A stretch of DNA of 64,000 nucleotides. Source: Triticum aestivum (Eukaryota; Streptophyta; Magnoliopsida; Poales; Poaceae). Of the stretch, positions 1 through 11,094 are shown one piece after another. Positions within the stretch are counted from its first letter, which is position 1. Every line of letters starts with the position of its first letter. The notes under the pieces were generated by a model, which ran no database searches, had not been told where the DNA came from, and saw only the letters and a program-made list of their open reading frames with translations. Where the stretch lies: positions 140,460,747-140,524,746 of the forward strand of contig NC_057807.1 of assembly GCF_018294505.1 (NCBI RefSeq), given 5' to 3'. The translations under genes and the position numbers were made by a program.

Positions 1-1086
1 GACGGAGGTGGATCCTCGGTAGTGTATTGAAGTGGTGAGTAGTGGACTCGTGTGCGCAAAACCATTTCAAGTTGGAGTCTCGTAGGATAGCCTAGCCAAG
101 AGTCAAAGCTGGCTTGCTGCAATAACTCCACCAACCCTTCTTGATAATATGCATGTATGTAGGATCTGATGTAAGTCTTGCTGAGTACCTTTGTACTCAT
201 GTTGCTATAATTTACATTTTACAGAAGACGCTGCAACCCCTTCTGATGGGTTCTTCGTAGACGTTGACATCAATGAGTAGGCTAAGGCCCAGGTGGTGAT
301 CCTGAGCTTGTGAAGGACCATGTAGTATAGCTAGGCTTCCCAAGCCTCTTTTATTTTACTAGTTGTCTGTACTCAGACAAGTTACTTCCGCTGCTGGTTT
401 GTATGACTGTATGACTTGAATGCTGGGTCGTGTGACCCGTACCTATGTGTATGTTATGTATGGCTCTCTGAGCCTTAAATAAAGTACTTGTGTCGTAGAG
501 TCATGTTGTGATGCCTTGTTGTATTTGCACATATCGAGCATATTGTGTGTATGATTGAAATGCTTGGTATGTGTGGGATCTGACTATCTAGTTGTTTATC
601 TTTAGTAGCCTCTCTTACCGGGAAATGTCTCCTAGTGTTTCCACCGAGCCATGGTAGCTTGCTACTGCTCCGGAACACTTAGGCTGGCCGTCATGTGTCC
701 TTCTTCGTTCCTGTGTCTGTCCCTTCAGGGAAATGTCACGCATTGAGTACCGGAGTCCTGTTAGCCCGCTACAGCCCGGTTTACCGGAGTCCTACTAGCC
801 CAGTGCTACAGCCCGGACCCACTTGCTGATGACCGACACGTTCGTTGCTGGGTCATGGATGCCTGTCCCTGTAAGTCTGTGCCACTTTGGGTTTACGACT
901 AGCCATGTCAGCCCGGGCTCCTTATCATATGGATGCTAGCGACACTATCATATACGTGTGCCAAAAGGCGCAAACGGTCCCGGGCAAAGGTAAGACGACA
1001 CCCGTGGGAATACCGTGTGTGAGGCCGCAAAGTGATATGAGGTGTTACATGCTAGACCTATGTGGCATCGAGTCGGGGTCCTGACA
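1..1086 (+). mobile_element. LTR-retrotransposon LTR, 3' part (solo LTR or 3' LTR)
   Basis: The stretch has no coding sequence. It carries a polyadenylation signal AATAAA at 478-483 after a pyrimidine-rich transcript-like segment. It ends at 1081-1086 with CTGACA, a usual CA-type LTR end. From memory of Triticeae repeats this resembles the R-U5 part of a Gypsy-type LTR; the family name is not certain. The DNA after 1086 is not a primer-binding site, so this is the outer edge of an element lying to the left, or a solo LTR. The left end is cut by the window edge. Confidence 0.6.
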
Positions 1087-1154
1087 ATTACAAAGTAACC
1101 GGTGGCAGATTGTCAAAGTACAAAGTAAGAACGGGCAAAAAATCAAAAACCCCG

Positions 1155-1713
1155 AGGTAAACTACTCATGCTTCATCGGAAGGGCAATAGAGTTGATGTA
1201 GAAGCCCTTCGTGATCGAATCCCCCTCCGGCAGGATGCCGGAAAAGGCCCCTAGATGGGATCTCACGGGTACAGAAGGTTGCAGCGGCGGAAAAGTGTTT
1301 TCGTGGATGCCTCTGGTGGTTTGGGGATATTTGGGAATATATAGGACGAAGAATTAGGCCAGGGGAGTCACGAGGGGCCCACAAGGCAGGGGACGCACCC
1401 TACCCTCTGGGCGCGCCCTCCCCCCTTGCCGCCGCCTCGTGGCTCTTCCGACTTGATCTCCAAGTCTCCTGGGTGTCTTCTGGTCCAAGAAAAATCATCG
1501 CAAAGGTTTCATTTTGTTTGGACTTTGTTTGGTATTCCTTTTCTGCGAAGCTCAAAAACAAGGAACAAAACAGAAACTGGCACTAAGCTCTAGGTTAATA
1601 AGTTAGTCCCAAAAATAATATAAAATAGCATATTAATGCATATAAAACATCCAAAACAGATAATATAATAGCATGGAACAATCAAAAATTATAGATACGT
1701 TGGAGACGTATCA
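1155..1713 (-). repeat. 3' LTR, truncated
   Basis: This 559 bp copy matches 6505-7043 of the complete right LTR with scattered substitutions and a few small indels. It starts with TGATACGTCTCC on the minus strand and stops at the sequence AGGTAAACTACTC. The full LTR continues for about 1028 bp more (5477-6504). The missing part is the distal two thirds of the LTR. Confidence 0.85.
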
Positions 1714-1730
1714 AGCATCCCCAAGCTTAA
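1714..1730 (-). promoter_or_regulatory. Polypurine tract
   Basis: On the minus strand the bases directly before the 3' LTR read TTAAGCTTGGGGATGCT, a purine-rich plus-strand primer typical of Triticeae Gypsy elements. It fixes the orientation of the element as minus. Confidence 0.75.
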
Positions 1731-4447
1731 TTCCTGCTCTTCCTCGAGTAGGTAAATGATAAAAATAGAATTTTTGATGTGGAATGCTACCTAACATATT
1801 TATCCAAGTAATTTTTTTATTGTGGCATGAATGTTCAGATCCATAAGATTCAAAACAAAAGTTTAATATTGAAATAAAGACAACAATACTTCAAGCATAC
1901 TAACAATGCAATTATGTCTTCTCAAAATAACATGCACAAAGAAAGTTATCCCTACAAAATCATATAGTCTGGCTATGCTCCATCTTCATCACACAAATAC
2001 TCAAATCATGCACAACCCCGATGACAAGCCAAGCGATTGTTTCATACTTTTGGTGTTCTCAAACCTTTTCAACTTTCACGCAATACATGAGCGTGAGCCA
2101 TGGACATAGCACTATAGGTGGAATAGAACATGGTGGTTATGGATAAGAAAAGAGGGAGATAGTCTCACATCAACTAGGCATATCTACGGGCCATGGAGAT
2201 GCCCATCAATAGATATCAATGTGAGTGAGTAGGGATTGCCATGCAACGGATGCACTAGAGCTATAAATTTATGAAAGCTCAAAAAGAAAAACTAAGTGGG
2301 TGTGCATCCAACTTGCTTGCACATGAAGACCTAGGGCATTTTGAGGAAGCCCATCGTTGGAATATACAAGCCAAGTTCTATAATGAAAAATTCCCACTAG
2401 TATATGGAAGTGACAAAATAGGAGACTCTCTATCATGAAGACCATGGTGCTACTTTGAAACACAAGTGTGGAAAAGGATAGTAACATTGCCCCTTCTCTC
2501 TTTTTCCCTCAATTTTTCTCTTTTTTTGGCTTCACTGGCCTCTTTTTTTATTTCCTAACATGGGACAATGCTCTAATAATGATGATCATCACACTTCTAT
2601 TTACTTACAACTCAAAAAATTACAACTGGGGATGTGCAGTGACTCAAGAGTGGCATGTATGAAAGAATTATGAAAGGTGGCATTGTCACGAATACGGTGT
2701 CAACTACATGATCATGCAAAGCAATATGACAATAATGAAGCGTGTCATAATATATGGAACGATGGAAAGTTGCATGGCAATATATCTTGGAATGGCTATG
2801 GAAATGCCATAATAGGTAGGTATGGTGGCTATTTTTATGGTGGGTGTATGGTACCGGCGAAAGTTGCACGGCACAAGAGAGGCTAGCAATGGTGGAAGGG
2901 TGAGAGTGCGTATAATCCAGGGACTCAACATTAGTCATAAAGAACTCATATACTTATTGCAAAAATATATTAGTCATCGAAACAAAGTACTACGCGCATG
3001 TTACTAGGGGGATAGATTGGTAGGGAAAGACCATCGCTCGTCCCCGACCACCACTCATAAGGAAGACAATCAATAAATACCTCATGCTCCAACTTCATTA
3101 CATAACGGTTCACCATACATGCATGCTACGGGAATCACAAACCTCAACACAAGTATTTATCAAATTCACAATTACTTACTAGCATGACTCTAATATCACC
3201 ATCTTCATATCTCAAAGCAATCATAAGGAATCAAACTTCTCATAGTATCCAATGCACCTTATATGAAAGTTTTTATTATATCCCTCTTGGATGCCTATCA
3301 TATTAGGACTAAATTTATAACCAAAGCAAATTACCATGCTGTCTAAAAAGACTCTCAAAATAATATAAGTGAAGCATGAGAGTTCAAAAATTTCTATAAA
3401 ATAAAACCACTATCGTGCTCTAAAAAGATATAAGTGAAGCACTAGAGCAAAATTGCCTATCTCACAAGATATAAGTGAAGCACATAGAGTATTCTAATAA
3501 ATCACGATTCATGTGTGTCCCTTTCAAAAGGTGTGTAAAGCAATGATGATTGTGACAAACTAAAAAGAAAGACTCGTATCATACAAGACGCTCCAAGCAA
3601 AACACATATCATGTGGTGAATAAAAATATAGCCTCAAGTAAAGTTACCGATAGACAAAGACGAAAGAGGGGATGCCTTCCAGGACATCCCCAAGCTTAGG
3701 CTCTTGGTTGTCCTTGAATATTACCTTGGGGTGCCTTGGGCATCCCCGAGCTTAGGCTCTTGCCACCCCTTATTCCATAGTCCCTCAAATCCTTACCCAA
3801 AACTTGAAAACTTCACAACACAAAACTCAACAGAAAATCTCATAAGCTCCGTTAGTATAAGAAAATAAATCACCGCTTTATGGTACTGTTGTGAACTCAT
3901 TATTTATTTATATTGGTGTAATATCTACTGTATTCCAACTTTTCCATGGTTAGATTCATCTACATAAGCAAACAACACAAAGAAAATAGAATCTGTCAAA
4001 AACAGAACAATCTGTAGCAATTTGGAAACTTATAATACTTATGTAACTCCAAAAATTCTGAAAAAGTAGGAAAACCTGGGCAATTTGTGTACCAATCTTG
4101 TTAAAAAAGAATCAGATCAAAAAATCGCACGTGTGAATTATGAAAATTATTTTCCTAGGTGCAAAAGTTTCTGTTTTTCATCAAGATCAAAACAACTATC
4201 ACCGTAAGCCATCCCAAAGGTCTTACTTGGCACAAACACTAAATAAAACACAAAACCACATCTAACAAGAGGCTATATGAACTACTCAAAGCAAAATTGT
4301 AACAAAAAGAAAAGAACAAAAATAAAATTGGGTGGCCTCCCAACAAGCGCTATTGTTTAACGCCCTTAGCTAGGTATAAAAACATGAATAGATCTAGGTA
4401 TTGTCATCTTTGGTATGCAATTCTTTTCTCATAAAATCCTCCGAAAC
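1731..4447 (-). other. Non-coding interior of the retroelement
   Basis: AT-rich sequence without a credible reading frame. Around 3400-3500 short phrases such as AGATATAAGTGAAGCA recur three times within about 120 bp, and 'CATCCCC(A/G)AGCTTAGGCTCTTG' recurs near 3690 and 3745, a variant of the polypurine-tract sequence itself. These are remnants of 3' untranslated retroelement DNA. I see no nested element here. Confidence 0.6.
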
Positions 4448-5251
4448 TCATCTTAACAAATCTATCCTTTCCTTTATTTCCTTCCTAGTAGATGAACTTA
4501 AATCATGAAAAGGACTTTGACTAGTGATTTTGACATTCATAAACCCGTAATCAGTATCATCACCATATATATCATCATAAAAAACACGTATCTCGTTTCT
4601 AACGGGTTCTTTCATCAACCTATTCAACCAATCCTTATTAAATCCTGCATAAATTCTCCTTGTTATCCAATCAAATTCCTCATAGGTTTCAAGGTACAAA
4701 GTTTGAGAGATTTCTGAATAGGGAACTCTCCTCCTAAGATTCTCATTATAAGATTGGTAATCCCTAGATTCCAAACTACGCATAGTTTCTTTATCATGAA
4801 GGATATCTTCAATCAGAGGGTGTGCAACATCTTTATTATAGAAAGCAAAAATATCCCTAGCTTCTTGTATTATGGAATCAAATTCTTGTATAAGGATAAT
4901 GGTAGCAATCTTTTTAGCTATAGGATGATTAATGTTGGGAAGTTCGTAAAACACCTTTTGCAAAGCAGGATGGATGTGCACAAATTTTCTTTCTAATTTC
5001 TCAACGAGCATGAAAATGGCATCCGCATAACAGTTTGTATCAAGAAGAATAGATTTTTTACTCGTAGGCATAGATCCCGTACAATTAAAGAATTCTTGAA
5101 TAACACTTTCGCCAATAATATTACCATCCCCCACATGAAAAGTTTTTGCTTTGTAATTAGGAGGAGTTTCAGTTTCATGATCCAAAGAACAAGACCCATG
5201 TTTTTCCTCAAGATTTTCAATAATAACCTCCCCAGATTCAGAAAGCAACAA
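4448..5251 (-). CDS. Retroelement-borne 267-codon frame of unknown function
   Basis: An uninterrupted 267-codon frame, the only long one in the element. The product is soluble-looking and acidic to neutral, with no membrane segment, zinc knuckle or polymerase motif. The N-terminus (residues 1-60) is polar; residues 60-190 are rich in Ile, Leu and Glu with helical character (for example 'LVEKLERKFVHIHPALQK'). The C-terminus has aromatic clusters with Asp ('RVFYDDIYGDDTDYGFMN') and ends in a charged helix. A frame that stays open in a non-autonomous element without gag-pol suggests past constraint, or only youth. I do not recognise a named domain. The frame may extend upstream of the first Met, because the preceding minus-strand sequence to 5406 is also open in a neighbouring frame. 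Confidence 0.5.
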   Translation of the reverse strand: MLLSESGEVIIENLEEKHGSCSLDHETETPPNYKAKTFHVGDGNIIGESVIQEFFNCTGSMPTSKKSILLDTNCYADAIFMLVEKLERKFVHIHPALQKVFYELPNINHPIAKKIATIILIQEFDSIIQEARDIFAFYNKDVAHPLIEDILHDKETMRSLESRDYQSYNENLRRRVPYSEISQTLYLETYEEFDWITRRIYAGFNKDWLNRLMKEPVRNEIRVFYDDIYGDDTDYGFMNVKITSQSPFHDLSSSTRKEIKERIDLLR

Positions 5252-5458
5252 ACCAATCTAGCAAACGGGCAAATAAAAAGCAAATGAAGAAGATGAATGG
5301 AAGAAGGGTGAAGAAAAGGCTGAAGAGACGGGTGAATCTTTTCGAAAATCATTTTAGAACTGGGGGAGAGGAAAATGAGAGGCAAATGGTGAACACTGTA
5401 ATGCAAGAGATGAGAGTTTTATGATGGGTACTTGGTATGTCTTGACTTGGCGTAGATC

Positions 5459-5476
5459 TCCTCAGCAACGGCGGCA
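5459..5476 (-). promoter_or_regulatory. Degenerate primer-binding site (tRNA-Asp type)
   Basis: Next to the right LTR the minus strand reads TGCCGCCGTTGCTGAGGA. The usual site in related Triticeae elements, complementary to the tRNA-Asp 3' end, is TGGCGCCGTTGCCGGGGA. Three substitutions separate the two, so reverse transcription from this copy would be impaired. Confidence 0.65.
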
Positions 5477-7043
5477 GCAATTCTTCCTGCTACTTCTTGA
5501 GCTTGCGTTGGTTTTTCCTTTGAAGAGGAAAGGGTGATGCAACAAAGTAGAGATAAGTATTTCCCTCAGTTAGAGAACCAAGGTATCAATCCAGTAGGAG
5601 ACAACGCACAAATCACCAAGACCTGCAAAACAATCAAACAACTTGCACCCAACCCGATAAAGGGGCTATCAATCCCTTCACGGTTACTTGCAAAAGTGAG
5701 ATCTGATAGGGATAGATAAACATGAAGTAAAATACTTTTGGGTTTTTTGGTTTATAGATCTGAAAGTAAAAGATTGCAAAATAGTAGATCGAAAACTTAT
5801 ATGATGGAAAATGGATCCGGGGGCTATAGGTTTCACTAGTGGCTTCTCTCAACATAGCAAATAATACGGTGGGTGAACAAATTACGGTCGAGCAATTGAT
5901 AGAAAAGCGCAAAGTTTTGACGATATCTAAGGCAATGATTGTCAACTATAGGCATCATGTCCGTGTCATGTAGACCGACTCCTGCCTGCATCTACTACTA
6001 TTACTCCACACATCGACTGACTCCTGCCTGCATCTAGAACATTAAGTTCATGAAGAACAGAGTAAGGCATTAAGTAAGATGACATGATGTAGAGGAATAA
6101 ACTCAAGCAATATGATGTAAACCCCATCTTTTTAGCCTCGATGGCAACAATACAATACGTGCCTTGTTGCCCCTACTGTCACTGGGAAAGGACACCACAA
6201 GATTGAACCCAAAACTAAGCACTTCTCCCATTGCAAGAAAAACCAATCTAGTTGGCCAAACTAAACCGATAGTTCAAAGAGAATTACAAAGATATCAAAT
6301 CATGCACATAAGAATTCAAAGAAGATTCAAATAATATTCATAGATAAGCTGATCAGAAATCCACAATTCATCGGATCTCGACAAACACACCACAAAAGAA
6401 GATTACATCGATTAGATCTCCAAGAACATCGAGGAGAACATGGTATTGATAAGAAAAGAGAGAGAAGAAGCCATCTAGCTATTAGCTATGGACCTGTAGG
6501 TCTGAGGTAAACTACTCATGCTTCATCAGAAGGGCAATAGAGTTGATGTAGAAGCCCTCCGTGATTGAATCCCCCTCCAGCAGGATGCCGGAAAAGACCC
6601 CTAGATGAGATCTTACGGGTACAGAAGGTTGCGGTGGCGGAAAAGTATTTTCATGGATGCGTCTGGTGGTTTGGGGATATTTGGGAATATATAGGATGAA
6701 GAATTAGGTCAGAGGAGTCACGAGGGACCCACAAGGCAGGGGGGGCGCACCCTCCCCCCTTGTCGCCGTCTTGTGGCTCTTTCAACTTGATCTCCAAGTC
6801 TCCTGGGTCTTCTGGTCCAAGAAAAATCATCGCGAAGGTTTCATTCCATTGGACTCCGTTTGGTATTCCTTTTCTGCGAAGCTCAAAAACAAGGAAAAAC
6901 CAGAAACTGGCACTGGGCTCTAGGTTAATAGGTTAGTCCCAAAAATAATATAAAATAGCGTATTAATGCATATAAAACATCCAAAATAGATAGTGTAATA
7001 GCATGGAACAATAAAAAATTATAGATACATTGGAGACGTATCA
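5477..7043 (-). repeat. 5' LTR, complete (about 1567 bp)
   Basis: It runs from TGATACGTCTCC at 7043 (minus strand) to the primer-binding site at 5476. It contains the segment shared with the left LTR (6505-7043) and about 1 kb that the left copy lacks. No coding sequence. Confidence 0.8.
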
Positions 7044-7167
7044 CCCCGCGCGCTGCTCAAGCTTGCGCTCTAAGCTGTCTGTGGCAGCAGGGTGACAAGA
7101 CGTGCGAGAGGAGGACGAAAGGACACATACACATACAGTTAATAAAAAAACGTTTGCGATTATATTA

Positions 7168-7408
7168 CCTACTCCCCCGTCCTGGTTTAGAAGTCTTCTA
7201 TGTATTTTTGTGCCAAATTTTGACTAGAGATTTAACTAATAAAATACGAATTCATGTCGCCAGAGATTATATCATTGGGCTCGTATTTGAACATAGTTTC
7301 CAATTATATAATTTTTGTAACATGCATTAACATTTTGTTGGTTAAATTTAATGTCAAAATATGGCACATAATATAAAGGGGGCTAATTGACCATGATTGC
7401 GGTAGTAG
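7168..7408. mobile_element. Stowaway-type MITE (TA target)
   Basis: The left end reads CTACTCCCCCGTCCTGGTTTAG and the right end is a decayed inverse of it. The interior ('TTTTGACTAGAGATTTAACTAA', '...TGGCACATAATATAAAGGGG') matches the cleaner copy at 39353-39587 over almost its whole length. It is non-coding and about 240 bp, as is usual for Triticeae Mariner/Stowaway-type MITEs. Confidence 0.7.
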
Positions 7409-7810
7409 CACATGGCCGCTCTCCACGCAGCGATGCAACTGTCGGCCGGCTTGTAGACGACCATTTCCTGCGTGTTCAACTGCTCTATGCGTGTGTTTGC
7501 TTGCGGTTGAGGCGGCCGCGGCGCGCTCTGCTCTCCCGTCCCTCTGGGCGCTCTGCCCTTGTCCCTCCATGCACGCCACCAGTGTCTGGGGGCATGCACA
7601 CGATAACGCACGTTCGTGTGCATGCGGTTGCACCGAGCGCGGCGCCACGATGCAGTTACCTGCTGCAAAAACTGCCATGCGGACGCACCGAGAATACAGG
7701 TCGCCCGGCCTTCATTTATTCCTGTGGCCATTTACCTTCATCTCTGGTTCCACACGACACAATAAGCACACCCACGACAACACATACAGATAGGACATCC
7801 AACAGTTCCA
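7409..7810. other. GC-rich spacer before the exonuclease pseudogene
   Basis: No credible gene. This GC-rich segment lies between the MITE and the start codon at 7811 and may hold the old promoter and 5' UTR of that gene. Open frames on both strands here differ in every frame and look like GC-rich artefacts. Confidence 0.4.
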
Positions 7811-8554
7811 ATGGCGCTCCCCGTGGCTCCAATGGTGCTTCCAGCGGCCGACGACGACAACGGTGGGAAGTTCATCACGCATCACATAGTGGACACCCAT
7901 GTGAGGGGGAAGTCCCTCTCGGTGGTGTATACAAATGAGACGGTCTCGATGGAGAGCTCCATCCAAACTATGTAGTAGTTGCTTGCCGAAGACAAGTACC
8001 AAGTGGTCGGCTTCGACCTCGAGTACACCATCGATCGTGCCGGACATGATCAGAAGGTTGTTGTCGCCTAGTTGTGCATGCAACATGACGTCCTCATCTA
8101 CCACGACCACCTGGCCACAAGGCCTTGCGAGTATTTCTTCAGGTTTATCAATAGCTCCGACTACAGTTTCGCTACGGTGGACACCACGAGCAATCTAAAA
8201 GCGCTCGAGGTTTCAGGCTTGAAATGCCAGGATCTTTTAAACATCTAGGACCACTACAAGGTCTGGGGCAGCGACAACAACAAACAGAACTCCCTGGTTG
8301 ACCTCGCCTCAGCCATCATCGACCCCTACTACATGAAGATGAAGGATGAGAGTAAGACGGACAAGAACGCCTGGCACAGTGTCTGGCATGAGAGACTGGA
8401 TGAACAACACATCAAGTATGCGGCCAAGGACGCATACACAAGCTATGAGATGTACATGTGGATCGTTGACATGGGGGAGTGTCTTCTTCCTGCCCCAAAC
8501 GAGGGATCGAGCCACAGAGCAATGGCGGGAGCGTCACAAGATGTAGGTGACTAG
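7811..8554 (+). pseudogene. WRN-like 3'-5' exonuclease domain protein, pseudogene
   Basis: A single reading frame runs 248 codons from ATG at 7811 to TAG at 8552-8554, broken by four in-frame stops (7973, 7976, 8069, 8246) but by no frameshift. The translated parts match the RNase D/WRN exonuclease fold of the DEDDy superfamily. Motif I is 'VVGFDLEYT' (Asp and Glu that bind metal), motif II 'FATVDTT', and motif III 'IKYAAKDAYTSYEMY' (Tyr-x3-Asp). Known members remove nucleotides from DNA or RNA 3' ends. The N-terminus 'ITHHIVDTHVRGKSLSVVYT' is typical of the many intronless grass relatives. Loss by point mutation only, with frame and catalytic residues kept, suggests recent decay. It points toward the convergent relative at 62.8 kb. 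Confidence 0.8.
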
Positions 8555-8666
8555 ATGATTATTTCTCCTAGTTTAGAATGCATACAATTGTTTATTGAGG
8601 TGTGTGCGAATGATTTGTATAGTCACTTATGTAATTGGATGTTTATTTCAGTTTTATATATAGGGC

Positions 8667-8710
8667 TATTCTGTTTCACGAAACAGAATATTATTCTGTT
8701 ACCCTAGTTG
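8667..8710. repeat. Short palindrome, candidate left end of the outer element
   Basis: ATTCTGTTTC AC GAAACAGAAT forms a near-perfect hairpin with 10 bp arms. It begins after GGGCT and is followed by a third copy of ATTCTGTT and the first TTGAACTGA motif of the region. The change from the exonuclease pseudogene to motif-rich AT-rich DNA occurs here. That makes it a candidate transposon end, but no partner end is seen in the window. Confidence 0.35.
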
Positions 8711-9486
8711 AACTGACGAATGCGACAAGTTGGACTGACATGGGTTTTCTACCTGAATAGATCTTCCTACGTGTTTGATGGTTGGAAATGGGTGACTCAA
8801 TGGGGAGTTTCCGGGGTTCTCCGGCGCGGTGGTGCTGGCCATTTGTTGCCAGAGGAGACATGTACGGGGTTCCGCACTTGCGCGCGCTCACCTGGTCGTG
8901 TTTCCTGATCTCAAGTCACTGGAGGTGACGGCTTGGGAATTTGGCGGCGGATGTGTTGCGGGCGTTGGTGTTTACCACGGTGTTCATAGCCGTCAAATTT
9001 ATGTCCAGTTTGTTGTTTTGTGTGTTATTTGGATGTGAGAATTATCAGTGTGTTAGAGTTTTTCGCAGATTCTTTCACTGTAATTTTTTATTAGAAGTTT
9101 CCGTGTTCTTGGTCGTTTTCCATGTCCGCCATGCAAATGCGTTGTTGTTTTTCTGATGTTTTATTTCTCGAATTGGCCTTGCAGGGAGGGAGATGTGAAT
9201 TGTATGAATAGATTTGTGTTGTCAATTTTGTTTCTTGAGTTGTTTCTACCCCGGATTCCCATGTGATTTGGTGGTTGGCGGAGGTGGTGTATGGTGGCTG
9301 ACTGTAGCCTGCGATTTCTTGTAATCTGGTCAAACTGTGTAATTAAGCTGCGTGTTTTCCAGTGTTGTTTTGAATTGCTGCCGTATGTGTAGTTGGACTG
9401 CTCTGTGTGAAAGTTGTATTTACTCTGCGTTGACATTAGAGTTAGTATTTTCTACTGGCTGCCTACCCAGACCTCTGCACTTTGAG

Positions 9487-9493
9487 TATAAAG
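9487..9493 (+). promoter_or_regulatory. TATA box before the B3-like gene
   Basis: TATAAAG lies about 59 bp before the ATG at 9546, a normal plant spacing for a core promoter with a short leader. Confidence 0.4.
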
Positions 9494-9545
9494 CCCGAGC
9501 CCTCTGTCACTTTCATTCCACCAGCTGCCACCAAAGAAAAGCTAG

Positions 9546-11094
9546 ATGGATCCTGAGCTGGGAGAGGTCATAGAGGAGGAGGAGGAGGATGCCATCAATG
9601 TGAGGGTTGCAATAGCAAAGCAGAGGAGGAGGAGGAGGCGTAGGCGCAGGCAGAGGGCACGACGTGCTGCCGAGGAGGAAGTGGAGGCAGAGTTCAACAG
9701 ACGCCTTGCGCGCGAGGTGATGGATACTTACAGCTCCAATGAACTGGAGCTTCTTTTCCCAGAGGGCAGGGGAAGGAACCATATTTAGATCATCAGTTGG
9801 GCTAGGGCGAGAGCAGCCACGGCTCCACATCCATCCACCAGGGCTAAATGGCATCGTTTCTTTATGGCTGAGGTACTGAATTTTTATGTTTTCTAAGATT
9901 GTGTTGTGAGGGAGTAGATGTTTGAATGACTAAATGAATTCAACTGTCTACCTCTGAATGTGTTGTTTTATCTGCATATGTTTGTTATGTGCACTTTTTG
10001 AACTGCTGTTTTATCTGAAGTTGAACCGATTTGCGGTCAAATGTTGCATGGCTTGTATAATAACTATTTCCTACCAGCTGGCTGCCCACTTGCCTATTTA
10101 TTATTTTTATAATCTGCGAGTCTCCCTCGCTATAAATTCTATCCATCTATGTGTGGTGTGTGGCTCAGTCTCCCCCTCCTTTTTCTTCTTTCTTCCAGAA
10201 TAAGATCTAGGTTCCTCCCTCTTCTCTATATTGTTTTATTCCCTATTCCTGCGTTTTCCATGGAGGATTGTTCATGCGGATGTCTGGCAAAGATGGCCCA
10301 CATAGCTGATGGCCGTGTGTACGTATCTGGTTTGGAGCTCACAGAGACTCAGGCCGTGGGCAACTTTCATGTCTGCTGTACAGCAACCATGGGTTTCGTG
10401 CACCCTATGTTTGTTGCCTGACGGTTGGGTACTTGAAGGAATCATGGGTATGTGTTTCTACTCGTTTTGTTTTCTTCTTTTTGTAGGTCTCATTTTGAAT
10501 CCCATGGACTGAATCTGTAGTTTAGTTTTATCAATAGTTTGTCTATATTTTTTGTTTGGTTTAGTCAGAATTTAACAGTAGGGATTTGTGTGTGTAGTTG
10601 TTCATTACTTAACAATATTTTATCCATTTTTGTATAATCCTTGTTCCGTTTTTGTCAGATGTTTTTACTGTAGGTGTATTGATATGTATATTTCTTCAGT
10701 TTAGTCAGGACATATGACTAGTTAGTTTGGTGTTTTTGTTTTGGGTCAGATATTTTCTTTTCACTTTGTTATGCAACCGTTCCTAGATCAGTGTAAAAAT
10801 TCAGTTATGTCAGGTGTTCACTTTGTTTTCTACTCCCATGCCCATTTGCAGAAAATGTCACCCAGAATCAGGATTGTTGCTCCTAGTTTCGGGACACTGA
10901 AGATGGAAACTTCACACAAAAACGGGTATCAGTTGATGGAAGTTGCCTACCACATCGACTTTGATGGTTGCATCAACCTAACTACTGGGTGGAAGGAGTT
11001 TGTGGCAGAGTCTGGATTTGAGGATGGTGATATGGTTATGGTTATGTTGTCCAGGGAAGATGACTCTCTGACGTTCAGAATTTATGTGCTGTAG
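9546..11094 (+). pseudogene. B3-domain-like gene remnant (three candidate exons)
   Basis: Exon 1 starts at ATG 9546 with an acidic stretch followed by about nine consecutive arginines, then a mixed-charge helix. Its frame meets TAG at 9786-9788 and continues openly to a donor-like GAG|GTACTG near 9870. A middle piece (about 10260-10440) encodes 'LPDGWVLEGIMG' before a GTATGT donor. The last exon starts after TTTGCAG at 10854 and ends with TAG at 11094. Its product 'TTGWKEFVAESGFEDGDMVM' has the Trp-x2-Phe ... Gly-Asp pattern of the C-terminal half of plant B3 DNA-binding domains. The first half of the domain is poorly preserved. I infer a captured or element-encoded B3-like protein, now broken. 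The exon joins are tentative. Confidence 0.45.

Larger units (their letters stand above)
1155..7043 (-). mobile_element. Non-autonomous Gypsy-type LTR retrotransposon
   Basis: Two direct repeats (1155-1713 and 5477-7043) flank an interior read on the minus strand. The LTR start TGATACGTCTCC is seen on the minus strand at 7043 and 1713. A purine-rich tract lies next to the left LTR and a degenerate tRNA-Asp-type primer-binding site next to the right LTR. The flanks carry the same five bases, CCCCG, at 1150-1154 and 7044-7048. No gag, protease, reverse transcriptase or integrase is present. The only long frame is 267 codons (4448-5251). I infer a non-autonomous member of a Fatima/Sabrina-like Triticeae family mobilised in trans; the family name rests on recall only. 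Confidence 0.8.

Noticed and set aside
2612..3007. His/Ser-rich 108-codon minus frame and overlapping frames in the first retroelement
   Set aside because: Overlapping frames in three phases in non-coding AT-rich retroelement DNA, with no motif.
7304..8110. Frames over 100 codons on both strands around 7.3-8.1 kb
   Set aside because: They overlap a MITE and the exonuclease pseudogene in other frames and have no family pattern.
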